A DNA stretch of 64,000 bases, taken from NCBI RefSeq assembly GCF_027497495.1, contig NZ_CP114205.1:4774001-4838000 (forward strand). Direction: 5' to 3'. Below the pieces are notes generated by a model. It was not told the DNA's origin. It worked only from the letters and a program-made list of their open reading frames with translations, and ran no database searches. The position numbers and the translations under genes were made by a program. Shown here in pieces: positions 24,182 to 32,345 of the stretch; within the stretch, counting starts at the first letter, position 1, and each line of letters starts with the position of its first letter. The DNA is from Streptomyces tubercidicus. Lineage in GTDB: Bacteria > Actinomycetota > Actinomycetes > Streptomycetales > Streptomycetaceae.

Positions 24182-25471
24182 GTGAGTGAGTCGTTTTCCA
24201 TCGAAGGACTCGGCTGGCGTGAGAACTGGCGGATCGAGAACGGGAACGATTCCTACGTCGTCCCCTTCCCGACCCTGCGGCCGGCGACCCTGGTTTTCCA
24301 CGGGGAGACGGAATTCAGCTACGGTCACTACGGAATTCACCTGGGTCAGGCGGACGTCCTCACCTTCATGGGGCCGAGCAGCGGTACGGTCACCGGCTGG
24401 TTCATCGACTGCCGAGAGGGCTCGCCCACCGCCGGGTTGCGGGAGAAGCACACCTGGTCGCCCACCTCGGCCCGCGCGCTGTACATCCCGCCGGGGGTGG
24501 CCCACAGCTTCGACGGCCTGGAGTTCGTCAACACCATCAACTCCTACGAGCTGTTCCTCCCGGAGCCCGCCGAATGGGTCCACGGCAGCCTCGACTGGCA
24601 GCCCGACGCGGACATCATCAACATTCCCCTCGGCATCGCCGACGAGGGCATCCCCCTCTACAAGCCCAACTCCCACCCCGCCAGCGAGCTCTGGTACGAC
24701 ATGGTCGCCGCCCAGCAGCGCGCCATGATCCCGAAGGTGGCCTACGAGTACCCCGTCACCCGGGACGTGAAGCTCGCCGACGGCACGGTCCGCCGGGTCG
24801 AACTGCGCCGCCCGCTGCCCAAGGACGACCGGAAGAACTGGGAGCCGCTGGCCGACGTCTTCGGCGTGGGCTGGGTGCGCCACCCAGTGATCCGCAGCGG
24901 CGCCGAGTCCGGCTTCTCCGCCCTCCTGGACCGCCACCCGCTCTACTTCATCGACCACGGCGAGACGGGCTACACCCACGACGCCTACGGCATCCACCTC
25001 GGCCAGGAGGACCGGCTCACCTTCGCCGGCCCCCGTAAGCAGCTGGTCACCCTCCACCTCATCGACACCCGGGTGGACTCGCCGACCTACGGCGCGGACG
25101 TGACGTACACCTTCTGCCCGGACCCCGAGCGGTACCTGCTCATCCCGCCGGGCGTGGGCCACGCCTTCGAGCACCTGGAGAACGTGTACACCATCAACCG
25201 GCCGCGCACCCTGCTGCCCGAGGACGGCAGCGAATACCAGCCAGGCAACGACGTCATCGACTGGCAGGTCGCCAAGCGGCCGATCCCGGCGCTGCGACCC
25301 AACACGGTGCCGGCGAGCCGGGAGTACTACGAGGCTCAGGTCGCGGACCAGAAGGCCCTGCGAGCGCTGCCCGTCACCCACTCCACCCCCTCGGTGATGA
25401 TGATCAAGGGCAAGGACGGCAAGGAGATCAGGGTCGCGCTGCGGAAAAAGGTGGCGATGACCGGCTCCTGA
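24182..25471 (+). CDS. Tandem RmlC-like double-cupin protein
   Basis: The 429-residue protein consists of two halves, each like the dTDP-4-dehydrorhamnose 3,5-epimerase (RmlC) cupin. Half one has HYGIHLGQADVLTFMGP (His53), FIDCREGSPTAG and LYIPPGVAHSFDGLEFVNTI; half two has AYGIHLGQEDRLTFAGP (His272), LIDTRVDSPTYGADV and LIPPGVGHAFEHLENVYTI. In RmlC the equivalent H-x-x-Q histidine is the catalytic base. Tandem fusion is unusual because RmlC normally dimerises. The GTG at 24182 follows AAAGGGA. The substrate could be a nucleotide sugar or another small molecule; no sugar-synthesis genes are nearby. Confidence 0.85.
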   Translation: MSESFSIEGLGWRENWRIENGNDSYVVPFPTLRPATLVFHGETEFSYGHYGIHLGQADVLTFMGPSSGTVTGWFIDCREGSPTAGLREKHTWSPTSARALYIPPGVAHSFDGLEFVNTINSYELFLPEPAEWVHGSLDWQPDADIINIPLGIADEGIPLYKPNSHPASELWYDMVAAQQRAMIPKVAYEYPVTRDVKLADGTVRRVELRRPLPKDDRKNWEPLADVFGVGWVRHPVIRSGAESGFSALLDRHPLYFIDHGETGYTHDAYGIHLGQEDRLTFAGPRKQLVTLHLIDTRVDSPTYGADVTYTFCPDPERYLLIPPGVGHAFEHLENVYTINRPRTLLPEDGSEYQPGNDVIDWQVAKRPIPALRPNTVPASREYYEAQVADQKALRALPVTHSTPSVMMIKGKDGKEIRVALRKKVAMTGS

Positions 25472-25560
25472 GGAACAACCAGCAGCGCGGCGGCCGACAC
25501 GGCCGCCGCACTGCTGTCGTATACCCCACGCACCATTAGTCGTCCACGGAGTTGGAACCC

Positions 25561-26880
25561 ATGCCGAAGTCCCGTTCCCTGTACCGGTCGTTTGCGCCCC
25601 TGCGGCACCGCGACTACCGCCTGTTCTTCATCTCGTACCTCATCAGCATGCTCGGCGACGGGGTCTGGCTGGTCGCGCTGCCGTGGGTGGCCATGGAGCT
25701 GGGCGGTGACAGCTCCGAACTCGCCATGGTGGTGGGCGCCGAGGCGGTGGGCCTGATCTCCTGCGTCCTGGTGGGCGGTGCGCTCGCGGACCGCTTTCCG
25801 CGCAGACGGGTCATCGGCTGGTCGTTCGTGGCGAGCTTCGCCGTGCTCGCCGTGCTCACCGTCGTCCATGTCATCGGGGACCTGATGGTGTGGCAACTGG
25901 TCGGCGCCGCTTTCGTGCTCGGCGCGTCCGCCGCGATCAGCGGACCCGCCTCCGACGCCTTCACCCCCGACCTCGTGCCCGAGGAGAGCCTGCACTCAGC
26001 CAACGCCCTTGAGTCCACTGTGCGTTCGCTCACCACGCGGATGGTCGGCCCGGCTCTCGGCGGTGTGCTGATCTCGCTGCTCGACTCCATGAGCGTCATC
26101 GTGCTCAACGCGGTGAGCTTCGGGGTGGCGGCAGTGTGTGTGGCCCTCATCCGGCCGGGCGTGTCTGCCGGTTCCGTGTCCGAGGAGGAGGCCGAGTCGG
26201 CCGAACCCGTCCCGTACCGGCAGGCGCTGCGCTACCTGTTCGGGGAGCGGTGGCTGTGGGTGCTCATCGTGTGGTCCGGCGTGGTGCTGCTGCTCCAGTC
26301 CGGCCCCCGGCAGGTGCTCCTGCCCTTCCTCATCAGCGACCGGCTCGGCGGCGATGCCCGCGACTACGGCCTTTTCATCGCGGTGACCGGCGTCGCGGCC
26401 GTGGTCGCCTCCGTAGTGCTGGGCGCGCGCAAACTCCCCAAGAACTATGCCCGTTGGATGCTGCTCGCCTGGACGGCGGGCGCCGCTCCGCTGGCGGTGA
26501 TGGTCTTCGTACCGTCGTTCTGGCTGCTGCTTCCCATGGCCGTGATGTACGGCTGCTTCTCGACCGTCGGCAACGTGTACTGGTCGACGCTGATCCAGAC
26601 CGTGCCGAGCGCGGTGCGCGGTCGCGTCATCAGCATCGACTGGCTGGGCTCGCTGGCGCTCGTACCGCTGTCGGCGGTGATCGCGGGTGTGGGCTCGGGC
26701 GGGGCGTTCGTGGTGACCCTCTTCGTGCTGGGCGGGACGCTGCCGGTGCTGATGACGCTGGCGACGCTGCGGTGGGTGGACCTGAGCGCGCTGCGGCCGC
26801 CAGGGGAGGTCGTGGAGAAGTCCGAGGAGCCGGCGCCCGAGGCCCTGGAGTCCCCGGTCGCGGCACGCCCCGCCTCGTGA
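25561..26880 (+). CDS. MFS exporter (MFS_3/enterobactin-exporter-like)
   Basis: This 439-residue, about 12-TM protein begins SLYRSFAPLRHRDYRLFFIS, a start typical of the MFS_3/EntS-like branch that exports siderophores and other small natural products. The motif-A loop reads GGALADRFPRRRV. GPASDAFTPDLVPEESLHSA and GRVISIDWLG are also family-like. GGAG lies nine bases before the ATG. It is 89 bases downstream of the dicupin gene and probably in the same transcript, which suggests that the cluster product is exported or that the exporter gives self-resistance. Confidence 0.88.
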   Translation: MPKSRSLYRSFAPLRHRDYRLFFISYLISMLGDGVWLVALPWVAMELGGDSSELAMVVGAEAVGLISCVLVGGALADRFPRRRVIGWSFVASFAVLAVLTVVHVIGDLMVWQLVGAAFVLGASAAISGPASDAFTPDLVPEESLHSANALESTVRSLTTRMVGPALGGVLISLLDSMSVIVLNAVSFGVAAVCVALIRPGVSAGSVSEEEAESAEPVPYRQALRYLFGERWLWVLIVWSGVVLLLQSGPRQVLLPFLISDRLGGDARDYGLFIAVTGVAAVVASVVLGARKLPKNYARWMLLAWTAGAAPLAVMVFVPSFWLLLPMAVMYGCFSTVGNVYWSTLIQTVPSAVRGRVISIDWLGSLALVPLSAVIAGVGSGGAFVVTLFVLGGTLPVLMTLATLRWVDLSALRPPGEVVEKSEEPAPEALESPVAARPAS

Positions 26881-27045
26881 CGCGGGCGGCCTGCCCACTG
26901 CCTTGATGTGCGGTTCCTTGTGCGGTTCCTTGTTCGTTCCCGTGCCGAGGGAAGGCGGTGGGAACGGCGGCGAGCAGTATCCGTCACGTCGAGAGCGATC
27001 GACGTGACCACGAGACAGGCACAGGCCGCGACAAAGGGGTGGGGC

Positions 27046-27189
27046 ATGCTCAGCAAGGCGATGAAGCTGGCCGGGGTTGTTGCAATGACGCTCGCATTGG
27101 CACTCGGGGAAAGCGCCGCGCTGGCCGGGTCCGAGGACGCGGCGTACAGCGTGGCCCAGGGGGAGGGTCCGGCGACCTTGAGGCCCTGA
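27046..27189 (+). CDS. Small secreted peptide (47 aa) with signal sequence
   Basis: The reading frame encodes a short basic N-terminus (MLSKAMK), a hydrophobic core (LAGVVAMTLALALG) and an Ala-x-Ala-type cleavage region (ESAALAG), leaving a mature peptide of about 20 residues that starts near SEDAAYSVAQ. AAAGGGGTGGGG supplies a ribosome-binding site. It stands between the exporter and the strong terminator at 27207-27240, so it is probably the last gene of the operon. The function is unknown; size and signal fit a secreted signalling or structural peptide. Confidence 0.55.
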   Translation: MLSKAMKLAGVVAMTLALALGESAALAGSEDAAYSVAQGEGPATLRP

Positions 27190-27206
27190 CCGCCACGCGA
27201 GCCCGC

Positions 27207-27240
27207 ACCGCTCCGTACACCGCGTCGTGTACGGAGCGGT
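27207..27240. terminator. Perfect 14-bp hairpin terminator closing the cryptic cluster
   Basis: ACCGCTCCGTACAC (27207-27220) and its exact complement (27227-27240) enclose a 6-base loop, followed by CAGTTTGTCC. It lies between the convergent small-peptide gene and the TPR-protein gene and can stop transcription from both sides. Confidence 0.85.
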
Positions 27241-27279
27241 CAGTTTGTCCGGGGAGACGCCTGGGCCCGGCCCCGTTTC

Positions 27280-27795
27280 TCAGCCTTTCGGGATCGGGTC
27301 GGCCACGGCTGCGGCGTAACGGGCGAGTGAGTTGTTGTAGCACGGCAGATGGTGGGAGAGCGCGCCGAGGGCGAGCGCCGCGGCCTCCCGTTCGCGTCCG
27401 AGGTCGACGAACGCCAGGGCGAGGAACGCGGTGACCACGTCGTCGAGGTGGTCCGAGGTCTTCCCGCGCTCCGCGAGCAGCATGTCGGCGCCGGCCTGCG
27501 GGTGGCCGAGGGCGCGCAGCGTACTCGCGAGCTGGACGACCGCCTGACGTCGGCGTTCGCCGTCCAGGCCGTCGTCCAGGGCCTGCCGGTAAAGGGGAAC
27601 GGCCCGCTCGCCCAGGTCGGTCGCGTCATAGGCGGAGGCGAGCTCGAACGCGGCGACGGTGTGCCCCTCCGGCAGTTCGTCGGCCAGCGTCCTCATCTTC
27701 GAGCGGAACTCCGCCGCATCGCAGTCCTCGAAGGCGGCCCACAGGGCGGCGCAGCGACGTTCCCACTCCGCCGTGATCTTCATGGTCATCGTCAT
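27280..27795 (-). CDS. Tetratricopeptide-repeat protein
   Basis: This small cytoplasmic protein (171 residues) belongs to a Streptomyces TPR family with the recurring layout WERRCAALWAAFEDCDAAEF, LADELPEGHTVAAFELASAY, AVPLYRQALDDGLDGERRRQ, TLRALGHPQAGADMLLAERG and a late YNNSLARYAAAVAD motif. Such repeats mediate protein-protein contacts; no partner is known. Three closely spaced ATGs (27795, 27789, 27783) are possible starts and none has a good ribosome-binding site. Confidence 0.8.
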   Translation of the reverse strand: MTMTMKITAEWERRCAALWAAFEDCDAAEFRSKMRTLADELPEGHTVAAFELASAYDATDLGERAVPLYRQALDDGLDGERRRQAVVQLASTLRALGHPQAGADMLLAERGKTSDHLDDVVTAFLALAFVDLGREREAAALALGALSHHLPCYNNSLARYAAAVADPIPKG

Positions 27796-28010
27796 AGCTT
27801 TGCAGACGGAGCCAGCCGCCGGAGCAGCCCTCGCTGGCGTCAGCTGCTCCGCCGTCAGCAGCTGGGCGAAACGCCACTCGAACTTCCGCAAGATTGCCCT
27901 TATGACTGGCATCGGCAACCGGCGCACGAAGTACGTCCCGTGCTCCGATTTCCTCAGGGGACTCAAGGGGGTGGGGTGGGGGCTGTCGGTGGTGGGGCGG
28001 GGGCTAATGG

Positions 28011-28673
28011 CTAGCGGTGGCGGCGGTGGTGATGATGATGGCGGTGCTGGTGGTGACGGTGATGGTGGGTGTGGTGGTGGCGGTAGCGGTGATGCGCGCG
28101 GGGGCGTTTGTGGGGGCGGTGGGGGTGTGTGGTGGGGGTGGGGTGGGTGAGGTGGATGCCGTGTTGGGCTAGGTAGGGGAGGGGGTTGATGTCGGTGCCG
28201 TAGTAGCGGGCGGTGCGTACCTCGAAGTGGAGGTGGGGGCCGGTGGCGCGGCCGGTGGCGCCGCTGTAGCCGAGGTGGGTGCGGGCACGGACCTTCTGGC
28301 CGGTGCGGACCGTGATGCGGGAGAGGTGGCCGAAGAGGGTGTAGCGGCCGTCGTTCATCCGGATCGTCACGGCCTTCCCGTAGGCGCCCGACCGTTTGGC
28401 GAGGACCACGGTGCCGGAGCCCACGGACCTGACCTTGGTCCCGGTGCGGACGGCGAGGTCGATGCCGGTGTGGTGACCGGCCTGCCAGCCGCCGCGGACG
28501 CCGTAGGGCGAGCTGATGCGGTGATGGGCCTTCGCGGGCGGGCCCGAGTTGCCGGCCGGGGCGGCGACGGCCACCTGGGAGGCTGCCAGGGCGAGGACGC
28601 AGCCCGTGGCCGTCGGGGCTATGGCGAGCAGCAGCATTCTGCGCAGCGGGGTGCTTTTGCGGAACGTGGTCAT
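28011..28673 (-). CDS. Secreted M23-family metallopeptidase with His-rich tail
   Basis: M23 enzymes are zinc endopeptidases that cut peptidoglycan cross-bridges. After a signal peptide (LLLAIAPTATGCVLALAA, cut near AVA/AP) the domain shows HHTGIDLAVRTGTKV, the zinc-site HxxxD, and GPHLHFEVR, the HxH motif. SSPYGVRGGWQAGHH is also typical. The C-terminal ~45 residues are extraordinary: almost only His, Arg, Pro and Thr with runs of up to five histidines. The ATG at 28671-28673 is preferred; a GTG-less upstream ATG at 28709 would lengthen the N-terminus by 12. The tail could bind zinc, copper or nickel outside the cell. Confidence 0.87.
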   Translation of the reverse strand: MTTFRKSTPLRRMLLLAIAPTATGCVLALAASQVAVAAPAGNSGPPAKAHHRISSPYGVRGGWQAGHHTGIDLAVRTGTKVRSVGSGTVVLAKRSGAYGKAVTIRMNDGRYTLFGHLSRITVRTGQKVRARTHLGYSGATGRATGPHLHFEVRTARYYGTDINPLPYLAQHGIHLTHPTPTTHPHRPHKRPRAHHRYRHHHTHHHRHHQHRHHHHHRRHR

Positions 28674-28789
28674 AGTTGCGAGCCCACGCCTGGTGGCGGG
28701 TGTGCGCATCCCGGGGCGGGGGGCCTGGCCGCCGAACGGGTGGCGGGTCGTCCGCCGGTCGGGTCTTGGCGGTCCTGGTGGGTGGTGCG

Positions 28790-28905
28790 GGTGGATGGCT
28801 GTGGTGGTCGGTGGTCGGTGGTCGGTGCGGGCGGTCGGTCCGGGTGGATGGTCGTGGTGGTCGGTCCCGGCGGACGGTCCCGGGGGACGGTCCCGGGACC
28901 CGATC
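28790..28905. repeat. G-rich degenerate tandem repeats
   Basis: The sequence GGTCGGTG/GGTGGTCGG/GGTCCCGG recurs many times on the + strand with small changes. It lies between the M23 and hydrolase genes and carries no credible ORF. Such GGT/GGTC tracts could form unusual structures or be remnants of slippage. Confidence 0.55.
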
Positions 28906-28922
28906 TCGATGAGTGGCGGCCT

Positions 28923-28953
28923 GGCCGACAGCGGCTACCGGCTGCTGTCGGCC
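28923..28953 (-). terminator. Hairpin terminator of the hydrolase gene
   Basis: GGCCGACAGC (28923-28932) and GCTGTCGGCC (28944-28953) form a perfect 10-bp stem with an 11-base loop, 14 bases beyond the stop of the leftward hydrolase gene. Confidence 0.65.
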
Positions 28954-28966
28954 TGGCGGCCCGGCC

Positions 28967-29689
28967 TTACTTCAGGTGTCGGCCGAAGAACCGGTTCCCG
29001 TCCTCCACCTCGAACCACGGGGTGCCGGTGTGCCCGCCCAGATTGGCGTGCAGGGTCTTCTCCCTGGTGCCGAAGGTGTCGAACAGGTCCAGCGCGCGCC
29101 GGCGGGGGTTTCCCTCGTCGTCCCACTGCAGCAGGAACAGCAGCGGGATGGTGACCTGGCGGGCCTCCTCGCGCTGGGCGCGGGGCACGTAACCGCCGGC
29201 GAAGAAGCCGGCGGCCGCGATGCGCGGCTCGGTCACCGCCAGGCGGATGCCGACGGCGGTCCATCCCGAGTAGCCGACCGGGCCGCCGATATCGGGCAGG
29301 GCAAGGAGGGCGTCCAGGGTGGCCCGCCATTCCGGGACCGCTTTTTCGACCAGTGGGCCGATGAAGGACTCGAAGATGTCGTCGGCCGGCTCGCCGGCCT
29401 GCATGGCGCGGCGGAGGTCGGCGCGGGCCTGCTCGTCGGCGGCGGAACGGGGCCGGTCGCCACAGCCGGGGGCGTCGATGGAGGCCACCGCGTAGCCGTG
29501 TGCCGCGGAGTGCCGGGCGCGGGCCACCAGCCGGGGTTCTGCCTTGGGCAGGCCGTTGTTGTGGGCCATCAGGATCAGCGGGGCCGGTGCGGCGGATTCG
29601 GGCGTCCACAGGGTGCCGGGGGTCTCGCCGAGGGTGAATTCGCGTGCGAGGACGCCGTCGTCGAGGCGCTGCTCGGAAGTGAAGTGCAT
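28967..29689 (-). CDS. Alpha/beta hydrolase (dienelactone-hydrolase-like)
   Basis: This 240-residue cytoplasmic hydrolase has the oxyanion region LILMAHNNGLPKAEP, SIDAPGCGDRPRS, a serine nucleophile in PVGYSGWTAVG, a late Asp in LQWDDEGNP and a His in GGHTGTPWFE. The order fits the alpha/beta fold triad. The nucleophile elbow G-Y-S-G-W is slightly unusual. AAAGG lies nine bases before the ATG. The substrate is unknown. It is transcribed alone, away from the glycosyltransferase by 235 bases. Confidence 0.82.
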   Translation of the reverse strand: MHFTSEQRLDDGVLAREFTLGETPGTLWTPESAAPAPLILMAHNNGLPKAEPRLVARARHSAAHGYAVASIDAPGCGDRPRSAADEQARADLRRAMQAGEPADDIFESFIGPLVEKAVPEWRATLDALLALPDIGGPVGYSGWTAVGIRLAVTEPRIAAAGFFAGGYVPRAQREEARQVTIPLLFLLQWDDEGNPRRRALDLFDTFGTREKTLHANLGGHTGTPWFEVEDGNRFFGRHLK

Positions 29690-29769
29690 GGTCGTGCCTT
29701 TCGGGAGTGCTCGTGAACGGCGCTCCCGGACGACCTATCGCCCGACCGTGACCCCGGAGGGGAGCACCC

Positions 29770-29832
29770 ATGTCGATACTGCGTTCACGGGTACCACCTC
29801 CTCGTTCTCTCGCACGGCCTCCGGGAAGGTAG
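29770..29832 (+). CDS. 20-codon mini-ORF with strong ribosome-binding site
   Basis: ATG at 29770 is preceded by GGAGGGGAG at ideal spacing and opens a 20-residue frame rich in Arg, Pro and Ser (starting MSILRSRVPPP) that ends with TAG at 29830. It lies on the + strand between two leftward genes, so it is not the leader of an adjacent + gene in this window. It might be a genuine small peptide, a remnant leader or chance. No homology is claimed. Confidence 0.3.
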   Translation: MSILRSRVPPPRSLARPPGR

Positions 29833-29924
29833 CAGTGGTCGCCGGGGTCCTCCAACGGGTTTTCGCGGAGGCTCTGGTAGCTGGATGCCACTCAGCCACG
29901 TGCCTGCCGAAGGGCAGGGGCGTC

Positions 29925-31199
29925 TTAGACCGTCAGGCGTTCTACGGCCTTGAGGACCTTGCCGGGGCCGTCCTCGGTGGCCAGGCGGTGGGCGGCGGTG
30001 GTGGCGTGAGTGCGGTGGGCCGGGGTGGTGGTGGCCTGGGTGAGGGCGTGGGACAGGCGGGCGACGGCGTCGTCACCGGACAGTTCCTTGAAGGGGATCG
30101 GGGTGGTGGCGACGCCCAGGGAGGTCAGGCGGGCGGCCCAGAAGGGCTGGTCGGCGGTGACCGGGACCGGGATGGTGGGGACGCCGGCGCGCACGCCTGC
30201 GGCGGCGGTCCCTGCGCCGCAGTGGTGGACGACCGCGGACATGCGGGGGAAGAGGAGGGCGTGCGGCACTTCGCCGATGGTGAGGAGGCCGTCGTCCGAT
30301 GAGGTGTGCCGGGTGGACAGGCCGGACCAGCCGGACTGGAGGATGCCGCGGAGCTTGGCCCGGCGCAGCGCGGCGGCCGCGATCGTGCTCAGGCGCTCGC
30401 CCTCGCCGCCCGCCATACTGCCGAAGCCGACGAAGACCGGGGGCGGGCCCGCGGCCAGGAAGTCCTCTACGGCGGGCGGGAGTTGGGCGTCCGGGGCGTG
30501 CCAGGGCCACCAGTTGCCGACGATGTCGAGGCCGGGGCGCCAGTCCGTGGGTCGGGGCACCAGGACCTCGCTGAAGCCGTGCAGGACCGGCCGGCCGACG
30601 GCTTCGGCGCGGCGGCGGACCGTACGGGGTGTGGCGGGCGGCAGTCCGAGGCGGGCGCGCAGGTCGCGGGACGCGTCGGCGTAGAGGCGGTCGATGATGC
30701 GGAGCGAGAGGCGGCCGGCGGCGCGGTTGCCCCAGCGGCCCAGGGAGCGGCCGCCGCTGACCACCGGGGCGAAGTCGCTGGTGGGGGCGCCGGGTACGAG
30801 GGGCAGGTCCAGGTAGGGGATGCCGTGCGCCTCCGCGAGGTGGTGGCCGAGCGGTGCGGTGGTGGCGGAGAGCAGGAGGAGGCCGGTGTCGTCGCGGGCG
30901 GCATCGGCCAGGCCGCCGCCCAGTTCCTTGATGAAGGCGGCGGCCTGCCGCATCAGGGTGCGTCTGCTGCCGGGGTCGGCGGGCCGCGTCCGTACGGCGG
31001 TGTCGTCTGCGGGACGGTGCGTGCGGGGGTCGGCCGGCAGCGGGCGGAACTCCAGGCCGGCGGCCCGTACGAGGGTGGCGTAGCGGTCGTGGGTGGCGAG
31101 GGCGACGTCATGGCCGGCGGCGCGGAGCCGGGCGCCCACTCCGGTGTAGGGGGCGATATCGCCGTGGGATCCGGCGGCCGTGATGAGGATTTTGGTCAT
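29925..31199 (-). CDS. GT1-family glycosyltransferase (sterol/macrolide UGT-like)
   Basis: The 424-residue GT-B enzyme transfers a sugar from a nucleotide donor to a small lipophilic acceptor. Its N-terminus (MTKILITAAGSHGDIAPYTG) is that of GT28/UGT proteins; the C-terminal half has PVFVGFGSMAGGEGER and the donor site VVHHCGAGTAAAGVRAGVP, PVTADQPFWAARLTSLGV. Related Streptomyces enzymes inactivate macrolides or decorate natural products. It follows the TipA-like regulator gene by 163 bases on the same strand and is probably co-transcribed, which suggests a drug-inducible modification function. Confidence 0.88.
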   Translation of the reverse strand: MTKILITAAGSHGDIAPYTGVGARLRAAGHDVALATHDRYATLVRAAGLEFRPLPADPRTHRPADDTAVRTRPADPGSRRTLMRQAAAFIKELGGGLADAARDDTGLLLLSATTAPLGHHLAEAHGIPYLDLPLVPGAPTSDFAPVVSGGRSLGRWGNRAAGRLSLRIIDRLYADASRDLRARLGLPPATPRTVRRRAEAVGRPVLHGFSEVLVPRPTDWRPGLDIVGNWWPWHAPDAQLPPAVEDFLAAGPPPVFVGFGSMAGGEGERLSTIAAAALRRAKLRGILQSGWSGLSTRHTSSDDGLLTIGEVPHALLFPRMSAVVHHCGAGTAAAGVRAGVPTIPVPVTADQPFWAARLTSLGVATTPIPFKELSGDDAVARLSHALTQATTTPAHRTHATTAAHRLATEDGPGKVLKAVERLTV

Positions 31200-31362
31200 G
31201 GGTGGGCGGCCTTTGTCGGGTCTGGGGGCGGGGTGTTGTGTGGGTGTGGTGGACGCACGGCGGGAGGGCCGGGCATGCGGGGATGGCCGGTATGGCGATG
31301 CGGCGGATGTGGCGGATGTGGGCGGGCGGTCCCCCGCCCACCCGCGGCCCGCTATCCGCCGC

Positions 31363-32148
31363 TCACTCCTCGCCGTCCGGCGACTGCCGTACGGCGTTGG
31401 CATGTACCGCCGTGTGGAGGTAGGACGCGAGGCCGGGGCGTTGTTCTGTGGGCGGCACGAGGAGGGCGAAGGCTCGGGGGTCGGTGGTGAAGTCGTCGGC
31501 GATGCGGGTGTGCATGTCGGTGGGGCAGGGGGTGAACCAGCGGGTGATGTGCTGTCGGTGTTCCTCGGCGAGGTCCATGGCGGGTGGGCCGTCCGGTGCT
31601 TCGCCGGTGTCGAAGGCGGTGAGGAGGCGTTGGCGCCAGTCGGCGGCCTCGGCCATGAGCTGTGCCCAGTCCTCCTTGGAGTGTGCGGCGGCCCGTGCCA
31701 TGGAGTGCTGATGGCCCTCGTGGTGCTGCCACTTGAGATGGGCCTGGGTGGCGTAGGTGAGGTCGAAGGTCACCTCGCCGAAGACCTCGAACCGCTCCTC
31801 GGGGGTCAGCTCCACCCCGGTCTGCTGGACCCGCATGGCGTGTTCGGCGACCTCGACCAGCCGTCGCAGCTTGGTGATCTGGTCGGTGAGGAGGCGGTGC
31901 CGGGCGCGGAGGTGGTCCAGGGCGTTGGCCTGTGGGTCCGCCAGGATGGTGGCGATCTCGTCGAGGGGGAAGCCGAGTTCCCGGTAGAAGAGGATCTGCT
32001 GGAGCCGGGCGAGGTCGGTATCGCTGTAGAGGCGGTAGCCGGCGGGGCTGCGGTCACTGGGGGAGAGCAGGCCGGCCTTGTCGTAGTGGTGCAGGGCCCG
32101 CACCGTGATCCCTGTGAAGCCGGAGACCTGTCCGACCGAGTAGCTCAT
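31363..32148 (-). CDS. MerR-family regulator with TipAS effector domain
   Basis: The 261-residue protein has a MerR winged helix at the N-terminus (VGQVSGFTGITVRALHHYDK, SPAGYRLYSDTDLARLQQI), a coiled-coil dimerisation helix and a C-terminal TipAS-type domain (EVFGEVTFDLTYATQAHLKW, WFTPCPTDMHTRIADDF, DPRAFALLVPPTEQRPGL). TipAS domains bind thiopeptides and other hydrophobic drugs and turn the regulator into an activator. AAAGG lies eight bases before the ATG. The downstream glycosyltransferase is a likely target. Confidence 0.93.
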   Translation of the reverse strand: MSYSVGQVSGFTGITVRALHHYDKAGLLSPSDRSPAGYRLYSDTDLARLQQILFYRELGFPLDEIATILADPQANALDHLRARHRLLTDQITKLRRLVEVAEHAMRVQQTGVELTPEERFEVFGEVTFDLTYATQAHLKWQHHEGHQHSMARAAAHSKEDWAQLMAEAADWRQRLLTAFDTGEAPDGPPAMDLAEEHRQHITRWFTPCPTDMHTRIADDFTTDPRAFALLVPPTEQRPGLASYLHTAVHANAVRQSPDGEE

Positions 32149-32345
32149 CGCAGCGCCTTTCGTCCCGTCCCATCCCGTCCCCTCCCGCCATGTTCGGTCG
32201 GGCCGCCGTCGTCCGGTGGGGAGGTCGCCACCGGGGCCGGGCCGGGGCCGGGGGAGGTCCTGCCGTTCCTTCAGGGTGGGGCCTGACGTTGCGTGAGGGT
32301 CAAGGGAGGACGGGGGGACGAGGACGGGGGACGAGGACGGGACGG

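Noticed and set aside
28011..28160. His-rich tail as a frameshift artefact
   Set aside because: The reading frame stays open with His/Arg codons to a clean stop and shares the frame of the M23 domain, so I keep it as a real tail, while noting that the repeat-rich DNA is error-prone.
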